Notes: a model not told the origin generated them from the sequence alone. A stretch of 27,281 nucleotides of DNA from an uncultured Faecalibacterium sp. (GCA_934553285.1 CAKTFD010000017.1:1-27281), one strand, 5' to 3'; shown: positions 15,139-23,176, counted from the first letter of the stretch. Translations and numbers: made by a program.

Positions 15139-15753
15139 ATGAAATTGAAATATACCCGCGCCCTTGCCCTGCTGCTGTGCGCCGCACTGCTGAGCTGCCT
15201 GCTGGCAGCCTGCGGGGGCGAGCCGGCCAGCTCTGTTTCCAGCGCAGCACCCGCCTCGGACAGCGCCGCTGCATCGGGCAGCAGCGAGCTGCCCTCTTCC
15301 ACCACCGAGGCCAACACCGGCGACCGCAACCCCGGCAATTTTGACGAGAACTCCCTGTTCTCCATCACCGGCACCACCGAGGCCTTTGCCCCCTGCCTGG
15401 GCTGGGGGCCGGGCGTATCCGGCTGCTCCCTTAAATCGGTGATCGCTGCGGCCTCCCTGCTGCAGTGGGCCGAGGAAGCCCGGATGTCCAGCCGCTCTCC
15501 GGAAGCCATCCAGGACGCTTTCTGCAACTGGTACGACAGCCTGTCCGATGCCCAGCAGGAAGGCTTTGCCGAGGCCTGGCCGCTGATCAAGAGCGATGCC
15601 CTGGGCCTTTTGAGCGATAAGAGCAGCATGACCGGCCGCATCTCGGATGCAGGGCTGGATGCTGACGCCCTGCCCGGCTGCACCCTGAAAAACTGGCAGG
15701 CTTTGCAGACCGTGCTGGACGATGTTGTGCCGGAAACTAACGGCGAAGCCTGA
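15139..15753 (+). CDS. Lipoprotein of unknown function
   Basis: 204 residues; ATG after GGAGG. A lipoprotein signal ends in LLAAC, with the modified Cys at residue 25. A low-complexity S/A/E/T linker (about 27-65) follows, as in many surface lipoproteins. The folded part (about 70-200) looks largely helical, with two Cys near its start (APCLGWGPGVSGC) and two later (FCNW, PGCTL) that could form disulfides outside the cell. I do not recognise the domain. It is monocistronic with its own promoter and terminator; no functional context is available from neighbours. Confidence 0.8.
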   Translation: MKLKYTRALALLLCAALLSCLLAACGGEPASSVSSAAPASDSAAASGSSELPSSTTEANTGDRNPGNFDENSLFSITGTTEAFAPCLGWGPGVSGCSLKSVIAAASLLQWAEEARMSSRSPEAIQDAFCNWYDSLSDAQQEGFAEAWPLIKSDALGLLSDKSSMTGRISDAGLDADALPGCTLKNWQALQTVLDDVVPETNGEA

Positions 15754-15769
15754 ACCTGAATTACGCAAC

Positions 15770-15811
15770 GCGGGGCTGCTGCACCAAGGATGTGCAGCAG
15801 CCCCGCTTTTT
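15770..15811 (+). terminator. Terminator after the 15139 lipoprotein gene
   Basis: GCGGGGCTGCTGCAC (15770-15784) pairs perfectly with GTGCAGCAGCCCCGC (15792-15806), followed by five T. It is a member of the GCTGCAC-apex family. Confidence 0.93.
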
Positions 15812-15851
15812 CTACTCTAGTTGTTATTTATCGTCATATAGCCCCTGCTTT

Positions 15852-16976
15852 TTATACACTTTTCAGCACATACTGGCGGGTGCCCATGCCGATCTTCTCG
15901 GCCTGATCCAGGGTGGCTTTCCACTCGATGTTGGGGTTGGAATCCTTAAAGTTATCGTGGTGGCAGTTCCAGCCGGGCTTTGCAAGGTTGGCGCTCAGCT
16001 GGCTGTTGGGCAGCGGGGCGGCGTTCAGGCAGGCATCCACGCAGGCCTGATCCAGCGCCACGGGGTCGAAGGAGGCAAAGATGCCAATATCCGGCAGGAT
16101 GGGGGCATCGTTCTCACCGTGGCAGTCGCAGTTGGGGCTGATATCCTGCACCAGCGAGATGTGGAAGCAGGGCCGGCCATGGCAGACCGCTGCCGCGTAC
16201 TCCGCCATCTTGCGGTCCAGCATCTCGTTGGCGCTGTCATCCGGGGAGTAGATGGCGTCAAAGTTGCAGGCACCGATGCAGCGGCCGCAGCCCTTGCACT
16301 TGTCGTAATCGATCACGGCCTTGTTGTTGGCATCGTAGGTGATGGCGTCCGAGCCGCACTCCTTTGCGCAGCGGTGGCAGCCCCGGCACAGCCCCTCCTG
16401 CACGGAGGGCTTACCGTCGGCGTGCTGTTCCATCTTGCCGGCGCGGGAGCCGCAGCCCATGCCGATGTTCTTGATGGCGCCGCCGAAGCCGGTAGCCTCG
16501 TGCCCCTTGAAGTGGGTCAAGCTGATAAACACATCCGCATCCATGATGGCGCGGCCGATCTTGGCGGTCTTGCAGTATTCGCCGCCCGGCACCGGCACCT
16601 CCACCTCATCGGTGCCCCGCAGGCCGTCGGCGATCAGCACCTGACAACCGGTGGTCATGGGCCAGAAACCGTTCAGCTGGGCGCAGCTCAGGTGCTCCAG
16701 CGCATTTTTGCGGCTGCCCGGATACAGGGTATTGCAGTCGGTAAGAAAAGGCATACCGCCCTGCTCCTTGCACAGGTCTGCCACCACCTTGGCGTAGTTG
16801 GGGCGCAGGAAAGCCAGATTTCCCAGCTCACCAAAATGCATCTTGATGGCTACGAACTTTTTTTCCATATCGATCTCCTGGATGCCCGCCGCGATGCACA
16901 CCCGGCGCAGCTTATCCAGCAGGCTGGTGCCCACAGGACAGCGGAAATCAGTATAGTATACTTTGGATGCTTCCAT
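15852..16976 (-). CDS. DUF362 protein with two 4Fe-4S clusters
   Basis: 374 residues. The N-terminal two thirds match the DUF362 fold (VAIKMHFGELGN, LTDCNTLYPGSR, THFKGHEATGFGGAIKNIGMG). Residues about 190-240 carry two ferredoxin-type motifs, CRGCHRCAKEC (C197, C200, C203, C207) and CKGCGRCIGAC (C227, C230, C233, C237), each able to hold a 4Fe-4S cluster. The family is common in anaerobes and its biochemical role is not established; an electron-transfer or iron-sulfur function is inferred. The ATG at 16976 is chosen because GGAGG stands upstream; a longer in-frame start at 17138 would cross the promoter. Confidence 0.9.
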   Translation of the reverse strand: MEASKVYYTDFRCPVGTSLLDKLRRVCIAAGIQEIDMEKKFVAIKMHFGELGNLAFLRPNYAKVVADLCKEQGGMPFLTDCNTLYPGSRKNALEHLSCAQLNGFWPMTTGCQVLIADGLRGTDEVEVPVPGGEYCKTAKIGRAIMDADVFISLTHFKGHEATGFGGAIKNIGMGCGSRAGKMEQHADGKPSVQEGLCRGCHRCAKECGSDAITYDANNKAVIDYDKCKGCGRCIGACNFDAIYSPDDSANEMLDRKMAEYAAAVCHGRPCFHISLVQDISPNCDCHGENDAPILPDIGIFASFDPVALDQACVDACLNAAPLPNSQLSANLAKPGWNCHHDNFKDSNPNIEWKATLDQAEKIGMGTRQYVLKSV

Positions 16977-17030
16977 AGCTTTTTTCCTCCCATGTCTTTT
17001 ACGGCAGCTGGCCGCATACTCTCTGGGCCA

Positions 17031-17060
17031 AGTATAACACAGCCGGGGGAACGGTGTAAA
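17031..17060 (-). promoter_or_regulatory. Promoter of the DUF362 gene
   Basis: On the minus strand TTTACA (17060-17055), 18 bases, TATACT (17036-17031), 55 bases before the ATG. Confidence 0.75.
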
Positions 17061-17096
17061 CAGAAAATTGATTTCTATATCCTGCACATTTTGGGG

Positions 17097-17125
17097 TTGA
17101 CACCCCCGCCCTGCCGTGTTATTTT
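17097..17125 (+). promoter_or_regulatory. Promoter of the CLC gene
   Basis: TTGACA (17097-17102), 17 bases, TATTTT (17120-17125). Transcription would start near 17132, where a GTTCCA...TGGAAC hairpin (17132-17152) begins. Confidence 0.7.
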
Positions 17126-17181
17126 TGAGCGGTTCCAAACTATGTATGGAACGGATGTCAAATGATACAGGAGTTTTTTAT

Positions 17182-18459
17182 ATGAACGATTTTGATACAT
17201 TCCGGCACGAGGCCAGAGCCGCCCTGCGGGTAACGCTGCAGTGGTTTTTTCTGGCCGTTCCCACGGGCCTGCTCTGCGGGCTGGCGGGCACCCTGTTCCA
17301 CCTTGCCGTCGAGCGCGTCACCGCGCTGCGGGCCGCACAGCCATGGGTGCTTTTTCTGCTGCCCGTGGCAGGCCTGCTCATCACCGCGCTTTATAAGGTA
17401 ACAAAGTGCGAGGGCGTGGGCACCAACAATGTCATCCGCGCCGTGCAGAGCGGCGAGCCGGTCAGCATCCTGCTGGTACCGGCCATCTTTCTGGGCACCG
17501 TGCTCACCCACCTGTGCGGCGGCTCTGCCGGCCGCGAGGGCGCTGCCCTGCAGATGGGCGGCAGCATCGGCTGGAACGTCGGCACCCTGCTGCGGCTCAA
17601 AGACCACGACCGCCGCACCGCCACCATCAGCGGCATGGCTGCATTCTTCTCGGCCCTGTTCGGCACCCCGCTGACGGCAGCCTTTTTTGCCATGATGGTG
17701 GAGGATGTGGGCCTGACCTTTACCTCCGCCTTTGTTCCGTCCTTTACCTCTGCCCTGATCGCCTACGGCTGCTCCCTGGCCTTTGGCATCGCGCCCACCC
17801 ACTTTGCGCTCACCGCACCGGAGCTGAACGTCCAGACTGCCCTGCTTGTCATCGTACTGGGCGTAGCCTGCGCCGCCGTTTCCCGATTGTTCTGCTATCT
17901 GCTCCATTTCATGGAGCACGTGGTGCCAAAGCGCATCCCGAACCCCTGGGTGCGGGCCTTTGCCGGCGGTGTGCTGGTCATCGGGTTTTCGTATCTCTTT
18001 GGCGTAGGGCGCTACAACGGCGCGGGCATGGATGTTATCATCGTCGCTGTGGAGCAGGGCCAGGCCCTGCCATGGGATTTTCTGTGCAAGATCTTCCTCA
18101 CCGCGCTGACCCTCTCCTGCGGGTTCAAGGGCGGCGAGGTGGTGCCCAGCTTTTTTGTGGGCGCTACCTTTGGCTGCGTGTTCGGCCCGCTGCTGGGCCT
18201 GCCCGCCGGGTTTGCGGCGGCAGTGGGGCTGGTGTCCATCTTCTGCGGTGCCACCAACGCCCTGCTCCCCTCCATCCTGCTGGGCTTTGAGCTGTTTGGC
18301 GGGGCCGGGCTGGAGCTGATTGCGCTGGGCTGCGGCATCTGCTACATGCTCTCCGGCCACCACGGCCTTTACAGCAGCCAGACCTTCGTCACCAACAAGC
18401 TGCGCTCGGAGTACATGTCCCACAAGTGGCGGGTGCGGGTAAAAAAAGCAGAAAAATGA
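17182..18459 (+). CDS. CLC-type anion channel/transporter
   Basis: 425 residues, about ten to twelve membrane helices. CLC proteins move chloride or fluoride, as channels or proton antiporters. The gating-glutamate motif is GREG (E119) in CGGSAGREGAALQMGG. The third selectivity-region motif appears as KGGEVVPSFFVGA. In place of the common GSGIP of chloride CLCs, residues 78-84 read GVGTNNV, which recalls the Asn-containing segment of fluoride-exporting CLC-F proteins. There are no C-terminal CBS domains. The ATG at 17182 is chosen for AGGAG upstream and because the promoter lies just before it. The fluoride assignment is only a suggestion, since no fluoride riboswitch is visible in the leader. 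Confidence 0.88.
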   Translation: MNDFDTFRHEARAALRVTLQWFFLAVPTGLLCGLAGTLFHLAVERVTALRAAQPWVLFLLPVAGLLITALYKVTKCEGVGTNNVIRAVQSGEPVSILLVPAIFLGTVLTHLCGGSAGREGAALQMGGSIGWNVGTLLRLKDHDRRTATISGMAAFFSALFGTPLTAAFFAMMVEDVGLTFTSAFVPSFTSALIAYGCSLAFGIAPTHFALTAPELNVQTALLVIVLGVACAAVSRLFCYLLHFMEHVVPKRIPNPWVRAFAGGVLVIGFSYLFGVGRYNGAGMDVIIVAVEQGQALPWDFLCKIFLTALTLSCGFKGGEVVPSFFVGATFGCVFGPLLGLPAGFAAAVGLVSIFCGATNALLPSILLGFELFGGAGLELIALGCGICYMLSGHHGLYSSQTFVTNKLRSEYMSHKWRVRVKKAEK

Positions 18460-18466
18460 TCCACCT

Positions 18467-18510
18467 AAAAGGGGATGCTGCACGTTGCTTTGTGCAGCAT
18501 CCCCTTTTTT
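18467..18510 (+). terminator. Bidirectional terminator between the CLC and LRR genes
   Basis: AAAAGGGGATGCTGCAC (18467-18483) pairs perfectly over 17 bp with GTGCAGCATCCCCTTTT (18492-18508), with T-tracts on both strands. It can serve the plus-strand CLC gene and the minus-strand LRR operon. It is a member of the GCTGCAC-apex family. Confidence 0.93.
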
Positions 18511-18529
18511 GATGCTTCTTTGCTCCTGT

Positions 18530-19831
18530 TCAGCGCATCTGTGCCGGCAGGGCGTTTGCCGTGCTGTTTGCGCGGTACAGGGCGGTATTGCCCGTGGCCG
18601 CCCGCATCACAAGGCTGATCCATGCCGTATCCGTGCCGCCGTAGTAGATATTTACCGTCTGCTCCATGGGCAAAGCGTACTGGCCGATCTCCTGTACCGA
18701 CTGCGGGATATACAGCTTTTCCAGCTTTTCGCAGCGGTCAAAGGCGTAGGCCGGGATGGAGCGCATCCCGCCCGAAAGCACCGCCCGTTTCAGGGCGTAG
18801 CAGCCGCCAAAGGCATTCTGGCCCAGATTCCTTACGCTGTCCGGCAGGGTGATGCTTTCCAGCGCGCGGCACTCGGCAAAGGCATGTTCCCCCACCTCGG
18901 TCAGTTTGTCCGGCAGTGTTACACCGGTCAGGCCGGTGCAGTACCAGAAGGTACCGGCGCGCAGCACCGTGACCTGCGCAGGCACCGTGACCGCTTGCAG
19001 GCTCTGGCAGAAGGCAAAAGCATTTTCGCCCAGCTTTTTCAGGCTGTCCGGCAGGGCGATGGTCTTTAACCCGGTGCACTTGGAGAACGCGGCTTTGCCG
19101 ATCTCGGTCAGGCTGCCGGGCAGGCGGATGCTCTGCAGGCTCCGGCACTCGGCAAACATCCCGTCCGCAATGCGTCTGGTGTTCTCGTGCAGGGTCACAT
19201 CCCGCAGTCTGGTGCAGCCCTCAAAAATGCCGTTGTGCTCGCTGCCGTCCAGGATGGGCGTGCCAAGCAGGCTTACCTTTTCCAGCGCAGTGCAATGGTA
19301 AAAAGCCTTTGCGCCGATGCTCTGCACCCCCGCCGGGATGACCGCCTGCACAAGGCCGGTATTGGCAAAGGCCGCCGAGGCGATCTCCCGCACCCGGCTG
19401 CTCTGCAGGTCAACGGCGGTCAGGCCGGTGCAGTCCTTAAAGGCCTGGGTCCCGATCACCTCCACCCGGGCAGGCAGGGTGATGCTGGTAACGCCGGTGC
19501 CTGCCAGCGCCCGCGCACCGATCTCGGTAACTGTATAGCCCGCCGCCGTGGTGCTGGGCAGCGTTACCGCGCCGCGCGGCACCCGCCCCGCAGCGGAATA
19601 ACCCGTCAGCGTTACTGTGCCCACACCGTTCTGGGCGTATTTCCACACCACGCCGTTTGTATCCGGCCCATCCTCCAGATCCATTTTGCTGGTGGTCACG
19701 GTCGTGTCCGGGTTCGGATGCGGACGGGGCGACGGCACCGAGGGCGCATCTTCCTCCATGCAGCCGGTAAGGAGCAGGGCTGCGGTCAGTGCCGCAGCTG
19801 CTGCCAGCCGTACAAAATATCTCTGTTTCAT
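18530..19831 (-). CDS. BspA-like leucine-rich repeat lipoprotein
   Basis: 433 residues. A lipoprotein signal ends in LLTGC (Cys24), followed by a Pro-rich linker (SVPSPRPHPNPD). Residues about 95 to 390 form a run of about ten LRR_5 (BspA/TpLRR-type) repeats of about 23 residues. The pattern LTEIGKAAFSKCTGLKTIALPDSLKKLGENAFAFC shows the repeating I-x-x-x-A-F-x-x-C unit. BspA-like proteins are surface proteins that can bind host or bacterial ligands; no catalytic motif is seen. The start at 19831 has AAGGGGGG upstream. The gap to the upstream gene is 15 bases and its ribosome site lies next to that gene's stop, so the two are co-transcribed and probably co-translated. Confidence 0.9.
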   Translation of the reverse strand: MKQRYFVRLAAAAALTAALLLTGCMEEDAPSVPSPRPHPNPDTTVTTSKMDLEDGPDTNGVVWKYAQNGVGTVTLTGYSAAGRVPRGAVTLPSTTAAGYTVTEIGARALAGTGVTSITLPARVEVIGTQAFKDCTGLTAVDLQSSRVREIASAAFANTGLVQAVIPAGVQSIGAKAFYHCTALEKVSLLGTPILDGSEHNGIFEGCTRLRDVTLHENTRRIADGMFAECRSLQSIRLPGSLTEIGKAAFSKCTGLKTIALPDSLKKLGENAFAFCQSLQAVTVPAQVTVLRAGTFWYCTGLTGVTLPDKLTEVGEHAFAECRALESITLPDSVRNLGQNAFGGCYALKRAVLSGGMRSIPAYAFDRCEKLEKLYIPQSVQEIGQYALPMEQTVNIYYGGTDTAWISLVMRAATGNTALYRANSTANALPAQMR

Positions 19832-19846
19832 CTCGCTTTGCCCCCC

Positions 19847-21916
19847 TTACACACAGCTATCTGCCAGCAGCGATTCCAGCACCGGGTCTTCCAGCTGCAG
19901 GTCGCTTTGCGCCGCCGGTGCGGCGGCTGCCACAGCGGACCAGCGCACGCTGCCGGTATAACCCTGCCGCACAGTTTCTGTCCAGCCTGCCGCCGCAGCC
20001 GGGTACTGCGCCTCGGCATCCACATCCGCAAAGATGCCCACACCCAGCGCCGGAGCATCGCCGCCGAAGGCGATGCTCTGCAGCCCGGCCCCGGCAAAGG
20101 CGTAATCCTCCACCACGGTCACGCTGGCAGGCACCGTCAGGGTGCGCAGGCTCTTACAGCCATAGAACGCCAGCCTGCCGATCCGGGTCACGCTATCCGG
20201 CAGGGTGACGCTTGCCACATTTTCGCAGCCATAAAAAGCGTAGTCGCCAAGGCTCGTAACGCCCTGCTGCACCACGATGCGGCGGATCTCCGCACGGTCC
20301 TTGAACCACGGGGTCTGGGCGGCAGAAGCATAATCCTGCATCGCACCCTGTGCCGCGATGACCAGCGTGCCGTCCTGCAGGCTCCAGCCCTGCGCCGCAT
20401 TGGCTGCTACCGGCGTCCAGTGGGCATACAGGGTGGTGCTGCCCTCAGCTGCATACACCGTGCTGCGGCTCACCCGGGTGCCGCCGACTGCGGCTGTGTA
20501 CCAGCCGTCAAACACATAGCCGTCCATCCACGCTTCCGGCAGAGCGCCGTAATGCATACCGTCCGCATTGCGCTGCAGCTGCTTTTCGGCAAACTCGGCC
20601 GTGCCGCCGCAGGCATCAAAGGTGATAGTGGGGTCGCCCAGTTCCGGGTACGGCACGTTTACCTCCATGGGCTGCGTGTTGTAGGTGTAGTTCCCCGCTG
20701 CATCGTAAACGCAGAACAGCACCTTGTAAACACCATGCTGTCCGCCCAGTTCGCTGACATCAAAATGCGCGTAATACCGGTTCGTTTCCCGCTCCTGCGC
20801 GATCTTGCACACCTTATCCTCCGCCTTTTTCCAGACGGCGATCTCCACATGGTCCACGCCAATATTATCCGTAGCGCAGCAGCCCACATCAAATCCTTCG
20901 GTCGTTACGTTGCCATAAGCCCACTCCTGCAGATCCGGGTACCTGTCGTCCCGGTAGACCGTAACGGTCTGGGCGGCAAGAGCTTTGTCGGCACCGTTGC
21001 CCACGTTGACCGCGTAGACCGTGACCCGGTGCTCGCCATAGCTGGTGGTTGGCACGGTCACGCAAAAGCCGTGCCTGCTGCCGATCCCGCTGTAGATATC
21101 TTTCAGGTCGTCCCGCTGCTGGTCGGCAGGGGTCTGGCAGACCAGTGTGTCATCCAGATAGACCTGGATCTGCAGCGCCGCATAGGGATCGTCCCAGTCA
21201 AAGGCCCAGCCCTTTACCGTAACGCCTGCGTACTCGCCGCGGATGCTCTCAACCGCTCCGAGCGGGTCGCCGGTGGGGTGATTGCCCGGGCAGAAGCGCA
21301 CATAGTTCACACGGCTCCGTAAATAGCTCTTCGTCTTGTTTCTGCTCCAGGAGATCCCGCATTTTCCATCCTGGTTGCAGTCCGTATAATAGATGCAGTC
21401 GCCGCGGACTGCCGTTACGAACACCGAGTGCTCTGCGCCCGTATCAAAGGTAAAGCGGATGATATCGCCGACCCCGACCCGGTCGATGGCCGCGCCGTCC
21501 CCTGCAACCTCTTCCCACTGGCGCGGGCTGATCCCGGAGTACAGATAGCCCAGCTGCTCTGCATAGCCATCGCAGCAATATGCATTTTCAAACTCGGTGT
21601 GGTTGCAGGTATCATAGTTCAGCCGCAGCGGCCCGCTGTGCCCCCAGCACGGAATGCCGGAGGTGTGCAGGGGATCGTTGTTCTCCGCGCCCGGCGTATC
21701 CGCATGGTTCCAGTACCGGCCCTCCGGGTACTGCGCGCGCAGATCCTCCAGCGACCAGCCGTTTTCCGCTTCCAGCTCCTGCACAGTCTGTGCCGTGCCG
21801 CCCGCAAGAGCTGCCGCAGGTGCCGTGCCTGCAAGGGCAGGCAGCGCCAGCATCTGGCACAGCAGCCCGGTGCACAGCGCACCGGCCAGCCAGCGGCCGA
21901 TATTCCGCATTCTCAT
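19847..21916 (-). CDS. Large exported protein: cysteine hydrolase domain, Ig/GBS-Bsp-like segments, InlB repeat and LRR
   Basis: 689 residues with a Sec signal peptide (1-29, cleavage after ALA). An N-terminal cysteine-hydrolase-like domain (about 55-210) has Cys115 in YCCDGYAEQL, GDIIRF (150-155), His163 in AEHSVFV and a polar residue in TDCN, the CHAP/NlpC-like order. Next comes a segment with KGWAFDWDDPYAALQIQVYLDD (about 235-255), a surface beta-repeat type. A GBS-Bsp/Ig-like domain follows (about 340-430, ending VYDAAGNY), then an InlB-type beta-repeat (about 445-515; ITFDACGG ... GYVFDGWYT ... LYAHWTP). Last are two to three LRR_5 units (about 560-640). There is no sortase signal or anchor. 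It is the first gene of an operon with the LRR lipoprotein. Catalysis is inferred from motif order only. Confidence 0.85.
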   Translation of the reverse strand: MRMRNIGRWLAGALCTGLLCQMLALPALAGTAPAAALAGGTAQTVQELEAENGWSLEDLRAQYPEGRYWNHADTPGAENNDPLHTSGIPCWGHSGPLRLNYDTCNHTEFENAYCCDGYAEQLGYLYSGISPRQWEEVAGDGAAIDRVGVGDIIRFTFDTGAEHSVFVTAVRGDCIYYTDCNQDGKCGISWSRNKTKSYLRSRVNYVRFCPGNHPTGDPLGAVESIRGEYAGVTVKGWAFDWDDPYAALQIQVYLDDTLVCQTPADQQRDDLKDIYSGIGSRHGFCVTVPTTSYGEHRVTVYAVNVGNGADKALAAQTVTVYRDDRYPDLQEWAYGNVTTEGFDVGCCATDNIGVDHVEIAVWKKAEDKVCKIAQERETNRYYAHFDVSELGGQHGVYKVLFCVYDAAGNYTYNTQPMEVNVPYPELGDPTITFDACGGTAEFAEKQLQRNADGMHYGALPEAWMDGYVFDGWYTAAVGGTRVSRSTVYAAEGSTTLYAHWTPVAANAAQGWSLQDGTLVIAAQGAMQDYASAAQTPWFKDRAEIRRIVVQQGVTSLGDYAFYGCENVASVTLPDSVTRIGRLAFYGCKSLRTLTVPASVTVVEDYAFAGAGLQSIAFGGDAPALGVGIFADVDAEAQYPAAAAGWTETVRQGYTGSVRWSAVAAAAPAAQSDLQLEDPVLESLLADSCV

Positions 21917-21977
21917 ATCCGTCCATCCTTCCTCTTTATCACGGTTCCCAGGGTGTCTGCCGACACGTTCTGGTTTA

Positions 21978-22007
21978 ATCTTAATCTCTCCCGCACAGGC
22001 TTGTCAA
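21978..22007 (-). promoter_or_regulatory. Promoter of the exported hydrolase/LRR operon
   Basis: On the minus strand TTGACA (22007-22002), 18 bases, TAAGAT (21983-21978), about 62 bases before the ATG. The -10 is 4/6. Confidence 0.65.
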
Positions 22008-22065
22008 GCCGCCCTGGTTTTTTCGGCATTCTCCCAAATCTGCGCCGGTCGTTTTGTGTAGATAT

Positions 22066-22104
22066 CAAAAAGGAGCTGCCGCACCAATGCCGTGCAGCAG
22101 CTCC
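22066..22104 (-). terminator. Terminator of uppP
   Basis: GGAGCTGCCGCAC (22072-22084) pairs with GTGCAGCAGCTCC (22092-22104). On the minus strand the one non-Watson-Crick position is a U-G wobble, and TTTTTG follows. It is a member of the GCTGCAC-apex family. Confidence 0.9.
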
Positions 22105-22128
22105 AGTCTGAAACGATCGTATTCTTTT

Positions 22129-22962
22129 TTACGCCAGGGCGGTGATGCCGGCCACGGCCAGCACGATGGCACCCAGCACGATACGGTAGATGCCGAAGAA
22201 CTTGAAATCGTGGCGCTTGACATAATCCATCAGGAAGCGGATGGCTGCCAGGCTGACCACAAAGGCCACAACGCAGCCCACCACCAGCACAGCGATCTCG
22301 GTACCGGTAATGGCCACGCCGGAAAGCGCGAACTTGACCACCTTGAGCAGGGAGGCACCTGCCATGACCGGGATGGCCAGATAGAAGGTAAACTCGGCCA
22401 CGCAGGCGCGGGAGAGGCCCAGCAGCAGGCCGCCCACGATGGTGGCACCGGAGCGGGAGGTGCCGGGGATGATGGCCAGGCACTGCCACACGCCGATGAG
22501 CAGCGCATCGCGGTAGGTGATCTGCTCCAGACGGGTGACCCGGGGCGTGGTGCGGCGGTTCTCAACGACCAGGAACAGCACGCCGTACAGGATCAGCATG
22601 GCGGCTACGGTGATGTAGTTGTAGAAGTGGGCCTCCATCCAGTCGTCCAGCGGGCTGATGACCAGCACAGGCAGGGTGGCCGCCACTACCTTGAACCACA
22701 GGTTCCACACGCTGGGCTTGGAGATGACCTTGCCCTGCCGCAGCCCAAAGGGCCACAGCTTATTCCAGAACAGCACGACCACCGCCAGGATGGCACCCAG
22801 CTGGATGACCACCCGGAACATGGACATAAATTCTTCGCTTGCATTGAACTTGATGACCTGCTCTACCAGGATCATATGGCCGGTAGACGAGATGGGCAGC
22901 CACTCGGTAATGCCCTCCACGATGCCCATCAGGATCGCTTTGATGATCTCTAAAAACGTAAT
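22129..22962 (-). CDS. uppP: Undecaprenyl-diphosphatase (BacA/UppP)
   Basis: 277 residues, about eight helices. It dephosphorylates undecaprenyl pyrophosphate so that the carrier lipid can be reused in wall synthesis; more copies give bacitracin resistance. Both active-site regions are intact: EGITEWLPISSTGH near the N-terminus and PGTSRSGAT in the middle. The start is uncertain. AGGAGGG (22973-22967) is a strong ribosome site, but the codons after it in frame are ATT (22962), ACG, TTT, with no ATG/GTG/TTG until deep in helix 1. A GTG at 22980 lies upstream of that site with no site of its own. I place the start at ATT, which gives TFLEIIKAI right after the initiator, the usual N-terminus of the family. 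Confidence 0.93.
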   Translation of the reverse strand: MTFLEIIKAILMGIVEGITEWLPISSTGHMILVEQVIKFNASEEFMSMFRVVIQLGAILAVVVLFWNKLWPFGLRQGKVISKPSVWNLWFKVVAATLPVLVISPLDDWMEAHFYNYITVAAMLILYGVLFLVVENRRTTPRVTRLEQITYRDALLIGVWQCLAIIPGTSRSGATIVGGLLLGLSRACVAEFTFYLAIPVMAGASLLKVVKFALSGVAITGTEIAVLVVGCVVAFVVSLAAIRFLMDYVKRHDFKFFGIYRIVLGAIVLAVAGITALA

Positions 22963-23015
22963 AAATCCCTCCTGACACACCTTTGCGGTGCGTTGTATTT
23001 TTCAAAAGCACCTCC

Positions 23016-23024
23016 AGTATACCA
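23016..23024 (-). promoter_or_regulatory. Extended -10 promoter of uppP
   Basis: On the minus strand TGGTATACT: TG, one base, then TATACT. No -35 is recognisable at 17 bases. Transcription would begin near 23009, after the GGAGGT at 23015-23010, leaving the AGGAGGG at 22973 as the ribosome site. Confidence 0.55.
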
Positions 23025-23176
23025 TACTATGGCTCTCTGCGCACCTGAAATGCGAAAATTTTCTTCCGTACAGAAATCAACTTTTGCAGCCAGACCCGGA
23101 ACAAAAGCCTTTCGTCAGAAAATCGATTTCCGTGTTTTCTTCCGGGCGCTGTATTTATCTGCCCCGGGAAATGTGT

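Noticed and set aside
14999..17090. The 13-mer TATATCCTGCACA occurs in both divergent promoter regions (near 15000 and 17080)
   Set aside because: Several chance 13-base matches are expected in 27 kb, the two sites differ in distance to the promoters, and neither is palindromic.
17126..17181. Fluoride (crcB) riboswitch before the CLC gene
   Set aside because: The leader is only about 50 bases and lacks the conserved core and the pseudoknot arms; only a simple hairpin is seen.
19187..21322. A very long open frame on the plus strand, antisense to the two exported-protein genes
   Set aside because: It is a by-product of GC-rich codon use: the composition is His/Gln/Arg-rich without domain patterns, there is no ribosome site, and the minus-strand genes are well supported by signal peptides, motifs and spacing.
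22960..23011. A TTG-started frame (23005) behind GGAGGT as a leader peptide or the true uppP N-terminus
   Set aside because: It is in another frame than uppP, runs on into uppP out of frame, and its ribosome site would lie at or before the predicted transcription start.
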